Both the position numbers and the translations under genes were made by a program. From Roseimaritima sediminicola (lineage in GTDB: Bacteria > Planctomycetota > Planctomycetia > Pirellulales > Pirellulaceae), in NCBI RefSeq assembly GCF_009618275.1, contig NZ_WIAD01000018.1, forward strand, positions 1 to 64,000: a stretch of 64,000 nucleotides of DNA, read 5' to 3'. Positions 45,861 through 54,503 of the stretch are shown piece by piece. Numbering within the stretch: the first letter of the stretch is position 1; each line of letters opens with the position of its first letter. Under the pieces are notes generated by a model. The model worked only from the letters and a program-made list of their open reading frames with translations. It had not been told where the DNA came from and searched no databases.

Positions 45861-47249
45861 CTAGTCAAGTTGGATCTTCAGTCGTCCGTGCCTCCTATCA
45901 TAACCACTAATTCGTCCGCGTCCTTTCCAAATCGTTCGATCGAAGTGCTCGAATTCGTCTCCCCGGTCGCGCGGGGCGAACAAGGTCAGCGGTAGTTCGG
46001 GGTCCGGATAATGCGCCCAGACAACATATCCGTCGCGATAGGCGGCGGGATCGTCGTTGCCGTACAGAAGTCGGCGTTCGATGACCGCTTGGACTTCGAA
46101 CGGCAAATCGACCACGGCGTCGACCAACCGCTTGGTCTGCTGCGGGTCGTCGCGAACCGCCCACAGATGCTGGACGGTTTCTGCAAACGAGAGCGACGTC
46201 TGAGGGTCGGCTTCCATCTGGACGTCCGCGGAAGCCGCGAGCGAGACATCCAGCGGTTCGGCTGGCACACCGCCCAATCGGGCTAGCGGGATCACACGCA
46301 CGTTCGCGCGGTCTTTCCAGTCCGGCCAACTGGGGATGTCGACGTGCACCTCGGTCCGCCACTCCAGACGATTGTCCGCCAGTTCCAATGTATAGGCGGG
46401 CGTCTCGGGCAAACGCACCGAGAGAAGCACTCGCTGGAGCTGTTCGGCGGTCCAGACCTGGGGACCACCGGCTTCGGTTTCGTGTTCAAAAACCGTATGA
46501 CGCCGGGTCTTGCGATTGCTGCCCGAACCCGACACGCACACCTCCTCGCCGATCACCCGCCAGACGACCCGATTGATCCGGATATTGCGTTTGGGTTGGA
46601 CCCGCAGTTCCGCGCGGAGCTCCTCACCCGGACTCAGCTCCGTCGTATGGACTTCGTAGGCAACCTGTCCCAGCCGGGCCCGCGGCAGGAACCGAAACAC
46701 AAACCACCACACCAGTGCGATCAAACCGATGGGTACGGCCAGTAGCCAGGCGAACGGGTTGGCGACGATGACGATGGCAAAGATCGCAAAGAACACACAT
46801 CCCACGACCTTCATCGCGCCGCTGTTCGCCGCCGCGAGATCCGGCGGGGGCAGCAGGCTGGCGGCCTGCAGCGTGGTGGCCGGCAAGACCTTGATCAGAT
46901 AATCGGTTTTAGGATCGAAGCTCCAGGGGATCACCGCTTTGGCTTCGACCGCGTGATCGACGTTCAGATAGTATCCGTGGTAGGTCGGAGGCCAGGTCGC
47001 GGTTTGCAGCTCAAACGCATAACGATACGTCTGACCGGCCAGCCATTGTCCGGTAAAGGCGTTGACGTTCTGACCTACGCCGCCAGTGACGTTTCCAAAC
47101 CCATGGGTGGTCCAAGATGTCTGCACCTCCAATGCGTTGCACTGCACATTGGCATCGGTTTGGACGATCACCTGCCCCCGTACTGTTTGGCCGGCCACGA
47201 ACGTATCGACCCCGTCCTCCAGCTCAATCGACAAATGACACTTCGACAC
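45861..47249 (-). CDS. Arrestin-like membrane protein
   Basis: 462 residues. The first 125 residues have the arrestin-N/Spo0M-like beta pattern (CHLSIELEDGVDTFVAGQTVRGQVIVQT, FAFELQTATWPPTYHG-like strands). Two membrane helices at about 148-193 (GCVFFAIFAIVIVANPFAWLL and AVPIGLIALVWWFVFRFL) separate it from a second beta-rich arrestin-like half at about 205-330, and a final region at 340-460. Such a two-half fold with a membrane hairpin is unusual. The 5' end overlaps the AAA gene by 26 bases. Function unknown; a scaffold or coat role is an inference. Confidence 0.65.
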   Translation of the reverse strand: MSKCHLSIELEDGVDTFVAGQTVRGQVIVQTDANVQCNALEVQTSWTTHGFGNVTGGVGQNVNAFTGQWLAGQTYRYAFELQTATWPPTYHGYYLNVDHAVEAKAVIPWSFDPKTDYLIKVLPATTLQAASLLPPPDLAAANSGAMKVVGCVFFAIFAIVIVANPFAWLLAVPIGLIALVWWFVFRFLPRARLGQVAYEVHTTELSPGEELRAELRVQPKRNIRINRVVWRVIGEEVCVSGSGSNRKTRRHTVFEHETEAGGPQVWTAEQLQRVLLSVRLPETPAYTLELADNRLEWRTEVHVDIPSWPDWKDRANVRVIPLARLGGVPAEPLDVSLAASADVQMEADPQTSLSFAETVQHLWAVRDDPQQTKRLVDAVVDLPFEVQAVIERRLLYGNDDPAAYRDGYVVWAHYPDPELPLTLFAPRDRGDEFEHFDRTIWKGRGRISGYDRRHGRLKIQLD

Positions 47250-47922
47250 AGTCTTTCCCTGCGTATCGCTGAAACCGCTCGTACAGATACTCTTCCATCG
47301 CTCGCACGTCCGAACCGAATCGGCCGTGCAAGCGAGCCGCCTCGCTGGTGGCTATCCGCGGGACCGCACGCCGATCGTCCAGTCTCGCCGCTTCCAACCT
47401 GCGGTTGAAAATCCGCGTCAATGACGGCGCATCGATCAAAGTATCGACTCGCACGGTGTGGACGGCATAGCCGTAACGGCGCAGCACCCGGCGGAGGTCG
47501 ACATGGGTTCCCAACACCAACGGCACGCGGCGACGCAGCGTTGTCCGGCGCACGCGGCACGGCATCCGTTGGGCTTCGTCGATCAACACCACGGCGCCCT
47601 CCGGGACCGATGGCAGCGGCCCCTGTTCGGGAAAGTAAACATAGGCGGCGTCAGGCAAAGCATAACGCATCGCCAAGAGGTGCGTGGATTTTCCGCGGCC
47701 ACAATCCCCGACAAATTGGAGGGCCGGCTGGGGGCCTTCCAGCACCGCCAGCCAGCGGTCCAGCGAGACCACGGCCAATTCGGCGCGTTGTCGCGGCGCG
47801 CATTCGCCGAATGGATTGTGTCGCAGGTTCAGGCCCGCAAAGGGCAACCATTCGGGAACGCCGGCGAGTTGCTTCACGGCGAGTTGTGTTACGGTGGGGT
47901 GCGTTACGGCGAGATGGTTCAC
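47224..47922 (-). CDS. Small AAA/P-loop ATPase
   Basis: 232 residues. Walker A is FVGDCGRGKSTHLLA (GxxGxGKST) and Walker B GAVVLIDEAQRM; the size and the HNPFGECAPRQRAELAVVSLDRWL start match ExeA/TniB-like AAA ATPases. A C-terminal helical region follows (RIFNRRLEAARLDDRRAVP). No membrane helix. Exe-type ATPases help secretin or envelope assembly, which would fit a secretion locus, but a transposition-type origin is also possible. It starts 15 bases after the kinase stop and overlaps the next gene by 26 bases. Confidence 0.75.
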   Translation of the reverse strand: MNHLAVTHPTVTQLAVKQLAGVPEWLPFAGLNLRHNPFGECAPRQRAELAVVSLDRWLAVLEGPQPALQFVGDCGRGKSTHLLAMRYALPDAAYVYFPEQGPLPSVPEGAVVLIDEAQRMPCRVRRTTLRRRVPLVLGTHVDLRRVLRRYGYAVHTVRVDTLIDAPSLTRIFNRRLEAARLDDRRAVPRIATSEAARLHGRFGSDVRAMEEYLYERFQRYAGKDCVEVSFVD

Positions 47923-47937
47923 AGCGGGTCCGCCGGG

Positions 47938-49593
47938 TCAGTCGTCTTGGCGTGAGCGATCGTAGGCGTCGCGCAGTTCGGTGAGGTCTTCGTTCTGTTC
48001 GGCCAACCGGTGCTCGAGCGCCGCGACGGCGTCGGTCATCGCCGCGGCTCGCTGCGTCGTCTCGGTGATCTGATGCTCGAGGGCGTCGCGTGCTTGCTCG
48101 GCCTGCTCGCGTGCTTGCTCGGCCTGCTCGCGTGCTTGCTCGCTGTGCCGCAGCCGCCGCAGCAGGTCCGCTTTCTCGCGCCGCCAGAGCGTCAACTGTT
48201 GCTCGGCCAGCCGAGCGTCGTTGGCGATTTTGGCTTCCGCATCGGCCAGCGCGCGCTGCGAATCGATCAAACGCTGCGAAAGGTTTTCGACAAGCGTTTC
48301 CAGATGAGCCAGCTGGGTCGCCGCCAGACTGCTGGGAGGCTCGCTGGCGGGAAGGGTCGCGGTGTCATCGCGGTCCGCAGCGACGGCGGCCACGCCTTGC
48401 CCGGCGGCCACGGCCGACGAAGAGGTCGACGATTCGGTCGCCACGTCTTCGGTGGGAACCACTTCGCCGCCGCGCGATGTGGTCGCTCGAGCGCGCAGCA
48501 GCGCCGGGTAGTCGATGATCAAGGAAGCACGCCGGGCCAGTGGCTGCAGGGCTTGCTGTACCTCGGCCATGCTCTGATAACGCTGCTCGACCTCGCCGGC
48601 CAGCATCTTGTGAACGATGCGTTCCAGTGTTTCGGGAATGTCTTCACGATGCTGCCGCAGCGACGGAGGCGGCGCCGACCGCGTGGCAAATTTAATCGGT
48701 GCTTTGCCGATCAACAGATAGAACATCGTACTGCCCAGGGAGTAGATGTCCGCGCGACCATCGACGTGTTCTCGGTCGGCCAACTGTTCGGGCGCCAGGT
48801 AGTCCGCAAAACCCAGCCGTGCCGGCGGCGGGGAGAACCAGTCGGGATCTTCGGTGCAGTAGCGTACCATCCCAAAATCGATCACCAGCACGCGGCCCGA
48901 GGCCAGGGCCATCAGATTGCTGGGCTTGATGTCTCGGTGAACAAACCCTTTCTCGTGGGCGTGCTGTAATCCGGCGGCGGCCTGGGCGATCATGTCGCAG
49001 ACCACATGCCATGGCAGTCGTTTGCGGATTGCCAACAACTCGCGCAGGTTCGGGCCTTCGACCACGTCGGTCACCAGGTGGGCGGGCCAACCGAGTTGGG
49101 GATTCACCTTTTGATAGGCCAGGCCCTTCAGCAGGTTCTTGTGGTTCATCGCCAACAGGGCCCGGCCTTCGACTCGAAACCGCTGGACGGCGCGGGGATT
49201 ATTGCGACGGCTTTCGCGGAGCATCTTGATCGCCACGCGTTGCTCGCTGCGGGTATCTATTCCCAAATAGATGCGTCCCACTCCACCATCGCTCAACGGT
49301 CGCAGTACGCGATACGGACCGAGCGACAGGCAGTGTCCCTGTCCGAGCAGAATCTGCTCGGCCTGAAACGTGGTCAGCAGTCCTTGTTGGACCAGGATGC
49401 GGGCGGTGGCCACCGGTTTTGCATGCTGTTTGCACAGCGTCACCGCGTCGACAAACTGCGCATGCGTCAACAGCCCGCTGCGTTTCAGTTCGCCCGCAAA
49501 CTCCACCTGGCTATGGCTGGACAAGGATTCGGGGCGAGACGAAGCGAGCTGGGACCGGGATCGGGGATTCTGTGTGGGACGAGGATCGGCCAC
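47938..49593 (-). CDS. Ser/Thr protein kinase of the secretion-like cluster
   Basis: 551 residues from the GTG at 49593, 4 bases after the ATPase stop; a longer frame to 49683 would overlap it. An N-terminal helical domain (about 30-95, VEFAGELKRSGLLTHAQFVDA) precedes the kinase domain (about 100-360) with SDGGVGRIYLG, VAIKMLRES, HRDIKPSNLMA and IDFGMVR. A long C-terminal coiled coil (about 440-545) contains a 21-bp tandem repeat (48088-48142, EQAREQA-type). No membrane helix. Kinases with coiled coils commonly partner with secretion ATPases or FHA proteins; I infer regulation of the upstream FtsK-like ATPase. Confidence 0.9.
   Translation of the reverse strand: MADPRPTQNPRSRSQLASSRPESLSSHSQVEFAGELKRSGLLTHAQFVDAVTLCKQHAKPVATARILVQQGLLTTFQAEQILLGQGHCLSLGPYRVLRPLSDGGVGRIYLGIDTRSEQRVAIKMLRESRRNNPRAVQRFRVEGRALLAMNHKNLLKGLAYQKVNPQLGWPAHLVTDVVEGPNLRELLAIRKRLPWHVVCDMIAQAAAGLQHAHEKGFVHRDIKPSNLMALASGRVLVIDFGMVRYCTEDPDWFSPPPARLGFADYLAPEQLADREHVDGRADIYSLGSTMFYLLIGKAPIKFATRSAPPPSLRQHREDIPETLERIVHKMLAGEVEQRYQSMAEVQQALQPLARRASLIIDYPALLRARATTSRGGEVVPTEDVATESSTSSSAVAAGQGVAAVAADRDDTATLPASEPPSSLAATQLAHLETLVENLSQRLIDSQRALADAEAKIANDARLAEQQLTLWRREKADLLRRLRHSEQAREQAEQAREQAEQARDALEHQITETTQRAAAMTDAVAALEHRLAEQNEDLTELRDAYDRSRQDD
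48088..48142 (-). repeat. 21-bp tandem repeat in kinase coiled coil
   Basis: Two full 21-bp units (48088-48108 and 48109-48129) and a partial third, identical, encode the seven-residue EQAREQA heptad of the coiled coil. A unit of exactly one heptad keeps the coil in register. Confidence 0.85.
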
Positions 49594-49597
49594 CCGA

Positions 49598-52500
49598 TTA
49601 CTCTTGACCGCAAGAACGGAGCCACGAGGCGACGTCGTCGGCCGCAGGCAACCGGCAGGGCCGGAACTTCTGCAGTCGACCATCGGCGTCGTCGTACATC
49701 AACATCGTAGCAGCCGACAAATCCGCCGCATCGGGGGTATCGATCAACCCGGCCGAATCCGCCGCGCTCAAACGCCCCAGCAGGCGGCATTCCAGATCGT
49801 GATGCGCCGCTCGCGGCAGCCAACGGTTCACCGTCTCGGCCGACTGACACGCCAAGAACGTATGCACGCCGACCTGCGGCCCGTCGCGGAGCACGGTCTG
49901 CAGCGCGGCCGACGCATCCTGGCCGTTGTCCTCCAGCGAGAACTGATATCGATCGCTCTGACGCAGTTCGCGAAAGCGTTCCAGCGGTGAAATGACCAGC
50001 AATAAGGGCGGAGGCACGGGAGCCTCGGGATCCAACGCCGCCAGTCGCGTCTCGACTTCGGCCTGCACCCTCAGGACCTCCGCTGCGCAGTCTCGAGGCC
50101 GGACGGGCCGTGTCGGGACGCCGCACTCCGACAACCACTCCGGCAGGGGCGGCTGTTCGTTGTCGCCAGTGCGCACGCCATCGAGGTAGACGATTTGCGG
50201 TGGAGTCAGGTTTCGTCGTTGCTGGTCACCGACCAGCGTAGCGATCCAGATTCCCAGCAGACTACTCACGTCCTCGATACGGCCCACCGCCAACACATTG
50301 CGACCGGCGGCCCGCGCCAGCGAGAGCACGGTGGGAGGCCCGATCTGCGTCGCTTCGCCCAACAATCCCCGCAGCGTTTGACCGGTTTCTGCCGGCGTTT
50401 TCAAGGCGGCTTCGGCAAGGGCCGGTGTCCAGCTGGCCGGACGGTTGCCGGCGAACACCACCGGCGGATCCAGATCGCTGACGCGGCCTGCATCCCGCTG
50501 GGTCACGTCGGCCAACATCCGCCGGTGGGCGGCGGAATCCAGCCACGCGACCTGGAAGGGCTGGTTGCCTTCGACCAATCCACTGGCATCGTTGTAGATC
50601 GCTTCTCCGGGCCGGCCGATCAAACGCGCCGCCGGGTTGTCATCGCCGAGAATCAAAGCCGCATCGGAATCGCTGCACTGCAGGGCGATCCGCACGGCCA
50701 TCTGCCCGAGTGTCGCCCGCGGCAAGGAGTAAGAGCCGGCCAGGGACTGGCTGCTGAGGATGACGTGGATCCCAAAGGATCGTCCCTGGCGCACCAGTCG
50801 GTCCAGGTACATCGCACAATCGGCCGCGATGCGGTCGTCGCGAACAAACAATTCCTGGAACTCGTCGACCACCAACAGAATCCGCGGCAAAGGTTCTTGG
50901 CTACGGGCGCGGTAGTCGGCCAGTTCCGGAGCGTTGGCGTCGCGAAACCGTTCGCCGCGCTGTTGCAATTCCGCATCCAAACGCTGCAGCACACTGCGCC
51001 CAAATTCTCTCTCGCTTTCGATGCCGATCACCCGGGCATGCGGCAGCGGATCCTCGGCGTAAACCTGAAACTCCACGCCCTTCTTGAAATCCAGCAGATA
51101 GAACTGCAGCTGATCCGGCCGGTACAAGCGGGCGGCCGCGGTGATGATCGTATGCAGCAACGTGCTTTTTCCCGACCCGGTTTTTCCGGCGATCAACACA
51201 TGCTGACGCACGCCCTCGCCGAGGCTCAGCTGCAGCCGGCGGTGACCGCCCTGCGTACCGATGGGAATCGCCAAGCCGGTTGTCGAGTCGGCGGTTCCGG
51301 ACCGGTCTTGGGGAAAAATTTGATCCAGCGGTATTTTGACGTGGTCGGCACGAGCGGCCGCCGTTCCGATGGCTTCGACCCAGCGGTTCCGCTGCGCCGG
51401 CGACGGCGGCAGGACCGGCCGGAAGGGCCGGTCTTCGAAGCCGGGTTCGTGCAACCGCCAAGTACCTTCGGCTGTGACCTGCAAGCGCAGCCAACGCGGG
51501 TCGTCCCGCGGCGGCATCTCCTCCGCCCACGGTTGCTGCGGATCGTTGACCACCAACAGGAACGTGCCGCAGCGGCGAGCGCTGTCAAACAGGGCCCGCA
51601 GGTATTCAGCCGACTGCCGCGTCAGGCCAGCGGCGGTTCCCACGGCCGCGACCAACCGATAGGGTTCGGCCAAGGATCCGGCGATCCGGTTGTAGTCTTC
51701 CAACGTCGCGTATTGATCACGCAGACAGCTCTGCAGCACATCCTCATTGTGCTGAGTCAATTCATGCAGCCGAGCTTCGATCTGGTCGGGGGCGGCCCAC
51801 ACCCGATGACCGATCAGAGTGGGGTCATGATCGGCCAGGGCCATCAAACCGGCGAAGTGTTGGCCGCGGCCCAGAGGATCGATCAGCGTAAATCGGCAAC
51901 GTCCCGGGGCCACTCCGGTCAGGGCGTGCCAGAGCACCCCCTGCAGCAACGCCACGGCCGAGTCGGTCTGTGCCGCCGGACAATCGATCAACAATCCGCC
52001 GTGCAACCGGCGGTGCAGCACCACCGGCAACTCGGTCGCCTGGTCGTCGCTGGCGGCGGTTTGACCGGCCGGCGAAGGAACCTCTCCGCTGGGCAACTGC
52101 ACGTGGCCAACCGGCAAGAAGTCCAGCGACTGCTCGGTGCTGAGTGTGGTCTCGTCCCGCCACGCCGGAAAACGTTGCTCGACACGTTCGGGCAACCGCT
52201 GCAAACGCTGTCGGCCGCGGCGAACCGCTCGCTGAAGACGGCTTTCAAATTCCGCGAGCTCGCTTTCGTGGCGCTGTTGTTGTTGCCGGGTCCGGGCCGC
52301 TTGAGAGGCGTCGAATTGATCGATGGTGGTACGGATGGCCGCGGCCAACGATTCGGCTTTGGCGTGCATTTTTGCGTCGAGCGTCTCGATCTCGGTCGAA
52401 AACGTTTCTCCGAGCTGCTCCAGTTCCCCCTGCAGTTCGGTCCGCATCTTTTTCTCTTTGGCATCGATCGCCTGATCGATCGAAGTCAAATTTTCGCGTT

Positions 52501-53491
52501 TCCAACGCTCGGCAGCCTCTAAGTGAAAATCCCGAGTTTTCAGTAAATCGGCGGCAAAGTCTTTGGCTGTTGCTTCGGCGATCGCTTTGCCGCGATGGTT
52601 TGCGCGGCGTGCCATATCCCACATATGCACCGCCCGCGGATAGATTCTCCGAGTCTGACGGCGGAGCGGGATCTGCAGGATTCCCAGAACACCAAGAAAC
52701 AGAATCAGGGCGATGCCCAGTCCGATCAGGAAGGCGATCAACCAGTGCTCGCGGGCGAACAGCAGAACGCCGATCGACCAAACGACAACGAACAAGGCCG
52801 CCCAGGAAGGCAGAATCCAAAACGTGTCGACCAGCTTGGAGGGAGTGCCGCGATACAACTCGCGGAGCGTCTCGCGGATCTGACGATTGGCCAAGTCGAT
52901 CGCTTCGTTGGCCTGGCGGACGTTCTCCTGCGGCGTTTCCCAGTCGGCCTTGGGCTGCGGTGGCACGTCGGGAAGCCCGTTCAAGCGGCGGCCGACCACA
53001 TCCCGCACCTCCTCCATCGTCTCGGCCGCGCGAGCCAAGGCTTGATCCAGATGGGCAGCGTCGCGTTGGCGGTCCTCTTCGGGCAGGTTCTTCCGCGCCT
53101 CGTACTGTTTCTGCACCGCGGCACAGCGGGCCTGGACCTTGCGGAACACGGTCGCGTGTTCTTCTTTGCGAGCCTGCCGGAAACGTGTGGCCAAGCGGTT
53201 CAGGTCCTGTCGCAGACGCATCGTCTCCGATTCGTAGTGGGCGATCTTTTGCTCGTCGGCCTTGTCCCAGGCTTTCAGCAGGGAGTGCCGCTCGGTGCGA
53301 CACCGCAACATCGTCTGCTCCCGCTCGGCGGCTTGCTGTTGGGCCAAGCGCGTCGACGATTGGTCCAAGCGCGACTTCAGGTGCTGGCGCTGTTGGTCGG
53401 CATCGGCCCGACGCTGCTGGAGAGCCCTCAGCAGACACTGCTGGCGATTGGGCGAGAGCAAGCCTACGGGCCCCGGCAAATTGGATGACAT
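49598..53491 (-). CDS. FtsK/EssC-like membrane ATPase with three ATPase-like modules
   Basis: 1297 residues. A coiled-coil head (about 15-190) leads to two membrane helices (about 222-265, FWILPSWAALFVVVWSIGVLL and IAFLIGLGIALILFLGVLGI), then a second coiled coil (290-440). Three FtsK/SpoIIIE-like modules follow. The first (about 480-650) has no P-loop (GGLLIDCPAAQTDSAV) but keeps strands such as CRFTLIDPLGRG. The second is intact: Walker A GKTGSGKST near 770 and Walker B RILLVVDEFQEL near 870, with VILSSQSL sensor. The third (about 1080-1295) again lacks a P-loop (GIWIATLVGDQQ; LLLVISPLERF; FLACQS). Three tandem modules behind two TM helices match the EccC/EssC motor of type VII secretion. 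Lies between WXG-like genes and a kinase. Confidence 0.85.
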   Translation of the reverse strand: MSSNLPGPVGLLSPNRQQCLLRALQQRRADADQQRQHLKSRLDQSSTRLAQQQAAEREQTMLRCRTERHSLLKAWDKADEQKIAHYESETMRLRQDLNRLATRFRQARKEEHATVFRKVQARCAAVQKQYEARKNLPEEDRQRDAAHLDQALARAAETMEEVRDVVGRRLNGLPDVPPQPKADWETPQENVRQANEAIDLANRQIRETLRELYRGTPSKLVDTFWILPSWAALFVVVWSIGVLLFAREHWLIAFLIGLGIALILFLGVLGILQIPLRRQTRRIYPRAVHMWDMARRANHRGKAIAEATAKDFAADLLKTRDFHLEAAERWKRENLTSIDQAIDAKEKKMRTELQGELEQLGETFSTEIETLDAKMHAKAESLAAAIRTTIDQFDASQAARTRQQQQRHESELAEFESRLQRAVRRGRQRLQRLPERVEQRFPAWRDETTLSTEQSLDFLPVGHVQLPSGEVPSPAGQTAASDDQATELPVVLHRRLHGGLLIDCPAAQTDSAVALLQGVLWHALTGVAPGRCRFTLIDPLGRGQHFAGLMALADHDPTLIGHRVWAAPDQIEARLHELTQHNEDVLQSCLRDQYATLEDYNRIAGSLAEPYRLVAAVGTAAGLTRQSAEYLRALFDSARRCGTFLLVVNDPQQPWAEEMPPRDDPRWLRLQVTAEGTWRLHEPGFEDRPFRPVLPPSPAQRNRWVEAIGTAAARADHVKIPLDQIFPQDRSGTADSTTGLAIPIGTQGGHRRLQLSLGEGVRQHVLIAGKTGSGKSTLLHTIITAAARLYRPDQLQFYLLDFKKGVEFQVYAEDPLPHARVIGIESEREFGRSVLQRLDAELQQRGERFRDANAPELADYRARSQEPLPRILLVVDEFQELFVRDDRIAADCAMYLDRLVRQGRSFGIHVILSSQSLAGSYSLPRATLGQMAVRIALQCSDSDAALILGDDNPAARLIGRPGEAIYNDASGLVEGNQPFQVAWLDSAAHRRMLADVTQRDAGRVSDLDPPVVFAGNRPASWTPALAEAALKTPAETGQTLRGLLGEATQIGPPTVLSLARAAGRNVLAVGRIEDVSSLLGIWIATLVGDQQRRNLTPPQIVYLDGVRTGDNEQPPLPEWLSECGVPTRPVRPRDCAAEVLRVQAEVETRLAALDPEAPVPPPLLLVISPLERFRELRQSDRYQFSLEDNGQDASAALQTVLRDGPQVGVHTFLACQSAETVNRWLPRAAHHDLECRLLGRLSAADSAGLIDTPDAADLSAATMLMYDDADGRLQKFRPCRLPAADDVASWLRSCGQE

Positions 53492-53493
53492 CG

Positions 53494-53742
53494 TTACGGC
53501 TCCCGGTGCGGATCATGGAGTTCTCGTTCGGCTTGCTGCAACGCCTGGTGCAATTGATCCACCGCGGCAGAGAGCCGACCGAGCGAACTGGGCAGACGAC
53601 TGAGGTGTTCCTGCTCGAATCGTTTCTGTCGTTGGTCTCGCCACTCCGCTTTGGTTTCCTGCCAGAGCCGAACAAAATCTTTCCAGTTCCGGCGAAAGCG
53701 GTTTTCACCGTCCAGTAAGCGGCCCTGCAGATGCGACATCAT
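53494..53742 (-). CDS. WXG100-like small helical protein B
   Basis: 82 residues, all helical, no signal peptide. Trp34-Arg35-Asp36 with Phe42 (AEWRDQRQKRFEQEHL) falls in the middle as a turn candidate, followed by a long amphipathic helix (LSRLPSSLGRLSAAVDQLHQALQQAE). WXG100 proteins are about 100-residue helical hairpins with a central WxG turn. Here the Gly is replaced by Asp, as in protein A at 54234. It overlaps the upstream gene by four bases and ends 2 bases before the ATPase gene. Two Met codons start it; the first is used here. Confidence 0.65.
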   Translation of the reverse strand: MMSHLQGRLLDGENRFRRNWKDFVRLWQETKAEWRDQRQKRFEQEHLSRLPSSLGRLSAAVDQLHQALQQAERELHDPHREP

Positions 53743-54227
53743 TCGGCCTCCGTAGCGGATTGTTGATAGCGCTGCAGAACGTCGATCATCGAGCGCAATT
53801 CGGCCTGGACCCGGGGCAGGTCGCCCGCGGCCAGTTCATCGATCTCCGTCAGCGGACCGGCCATCGCCTGGAGCACGTGTTCGATCCGCAAACGTTGCCG
53901 GCGACAAGCCAGTTGTTTGTCTTCACACAGTTGCAACCGGCGTTTGGCAAGCCGGACGCGTTTCTTGGCTTCGGTAGCCGGCGGCCGATCGCCGGGCCGC
54001 GTCGTGCTCTGCTGCTGTTGAAGGTGTTCCAGCGCCGCGTTCAGGTCCTGCTGGGCCGCGCGGGTTTGCTGTCGCCAATAGGCCGGAGCGTCGACGCCGA
54101 TCCAATGATCCACCGCCGCGAGCGTCACGCGCAATTCCTGCACCGTATCGTGCAGCCCCTGCGACAGGGCCGCCAATCCGCCCAGCAAGCGGGACAGTAC
54201 GTCGATATCGCGCACATCACTTTGCAT
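53739..54227 (-). CDS. Helical protein between two WXG100-like genes
   Basis: 162 residues, fully helical with two or three long amphipathic helices (about 5-75, 85-120 and 125-160). A Trp in APAYWRQQTRAAQQDL (near residue 50) could take the place of the WXG turn but the match is weak. The loop at 75-90 is Pro/Gly/Thr-rich. It could be a third secreted substrate or a structural partner. It starts 6 bases after the WXG100-like gene A stop and overlaps gene B by four bases. Confidence 0.55.
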   Translation of the reverse strand: MQSDVRDIDVLSRLLGGLAALSQGLHDTVQELRVTLAAVDHWIGVDAPAYWRQQTRAAQQDLNAALEHLQQQQSTTRPGDRPPATEAKKRVRLAKRRLQLCEDKQLACRRQRLRIEHVLQAMAGPLTEIDELAAGDLPRVQAELRSMIDVLQRYQQSATEAE

Positions 54228-54233
54228 TGGACG

Positions 54234-54503
54234 CTAACCACGAAGGTAGGTTTCGATCTGGTCCGCTTTGCGAAGCAGATACGGGACGTGTTGCTCGGTA
54301 GCGTTTAACAGACGCGTCATCTGTCGCATCTGGTCTTCGAACTCCTGTGCGAACTTGCGTTGTTGTTCGTCCCGCCAGGTTTGCCCCAGTTCGTTCAGGT
54401 GACTGGCCAGCGCCGTGTTCCGCTGTTTCAATTCTTCGGCGTAGGCTCGCAGGTGTCCGGCGAAGCGCCGCAATTGTTCGGGATCCGCGATGGCTTGGTT
54501 CAT
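54234..54503 (-). CDS. WXG100-like small helical protein A
   Basis: 89 residues: a helix (about 8-37), a turn with Trp43-Arg44-Asp45, and a second helix (about 46-85) with Phe51. The pattern W-R-D-x5-F is the same as in protein B at 53494, and the length matches ESAT-6/WXG100 proteins. TWRDEQQRKFAQEF in A and EWRDQRQKRFEQEH in B align without gaps. No signal peptide, as expected for type VII substrates. The usual C-terminal YxxxD/E export motif is not clearly present: the tail ends ADQIETYLRG. The ATG overlaps the TPR gene stop by four bases. Confidence 0.75.
   Translation of the reverse strand: MNQAIADPEQLRRFAGHLRAYAEELKQRNTALASHLNELGQTWRDEQQRKFAQEFEDQMRQMTRLLNATEQHVPYLLRKADQIETYLRG

Noticed and set aside
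47224-47922. Transposition-helper (TniB/IstB-type) reading of the small AAA ATPase
   Set aside because: Its P-loop fits, but there is no transposase, no target duplication and no terminal repeat nearby, and it overlaps its operon neighbours. The envelope-type reading is kept as more likely but unproven.
50195-52522. 775-residue plus-strand open frame opposite the FtsK-like gene
   Set aside because: It is antisense to a gene with clear Walker motifs, and its Gln/Arg/Val-rich sequence has no recognisable domain. Long antisense frames are expected at this base composition.
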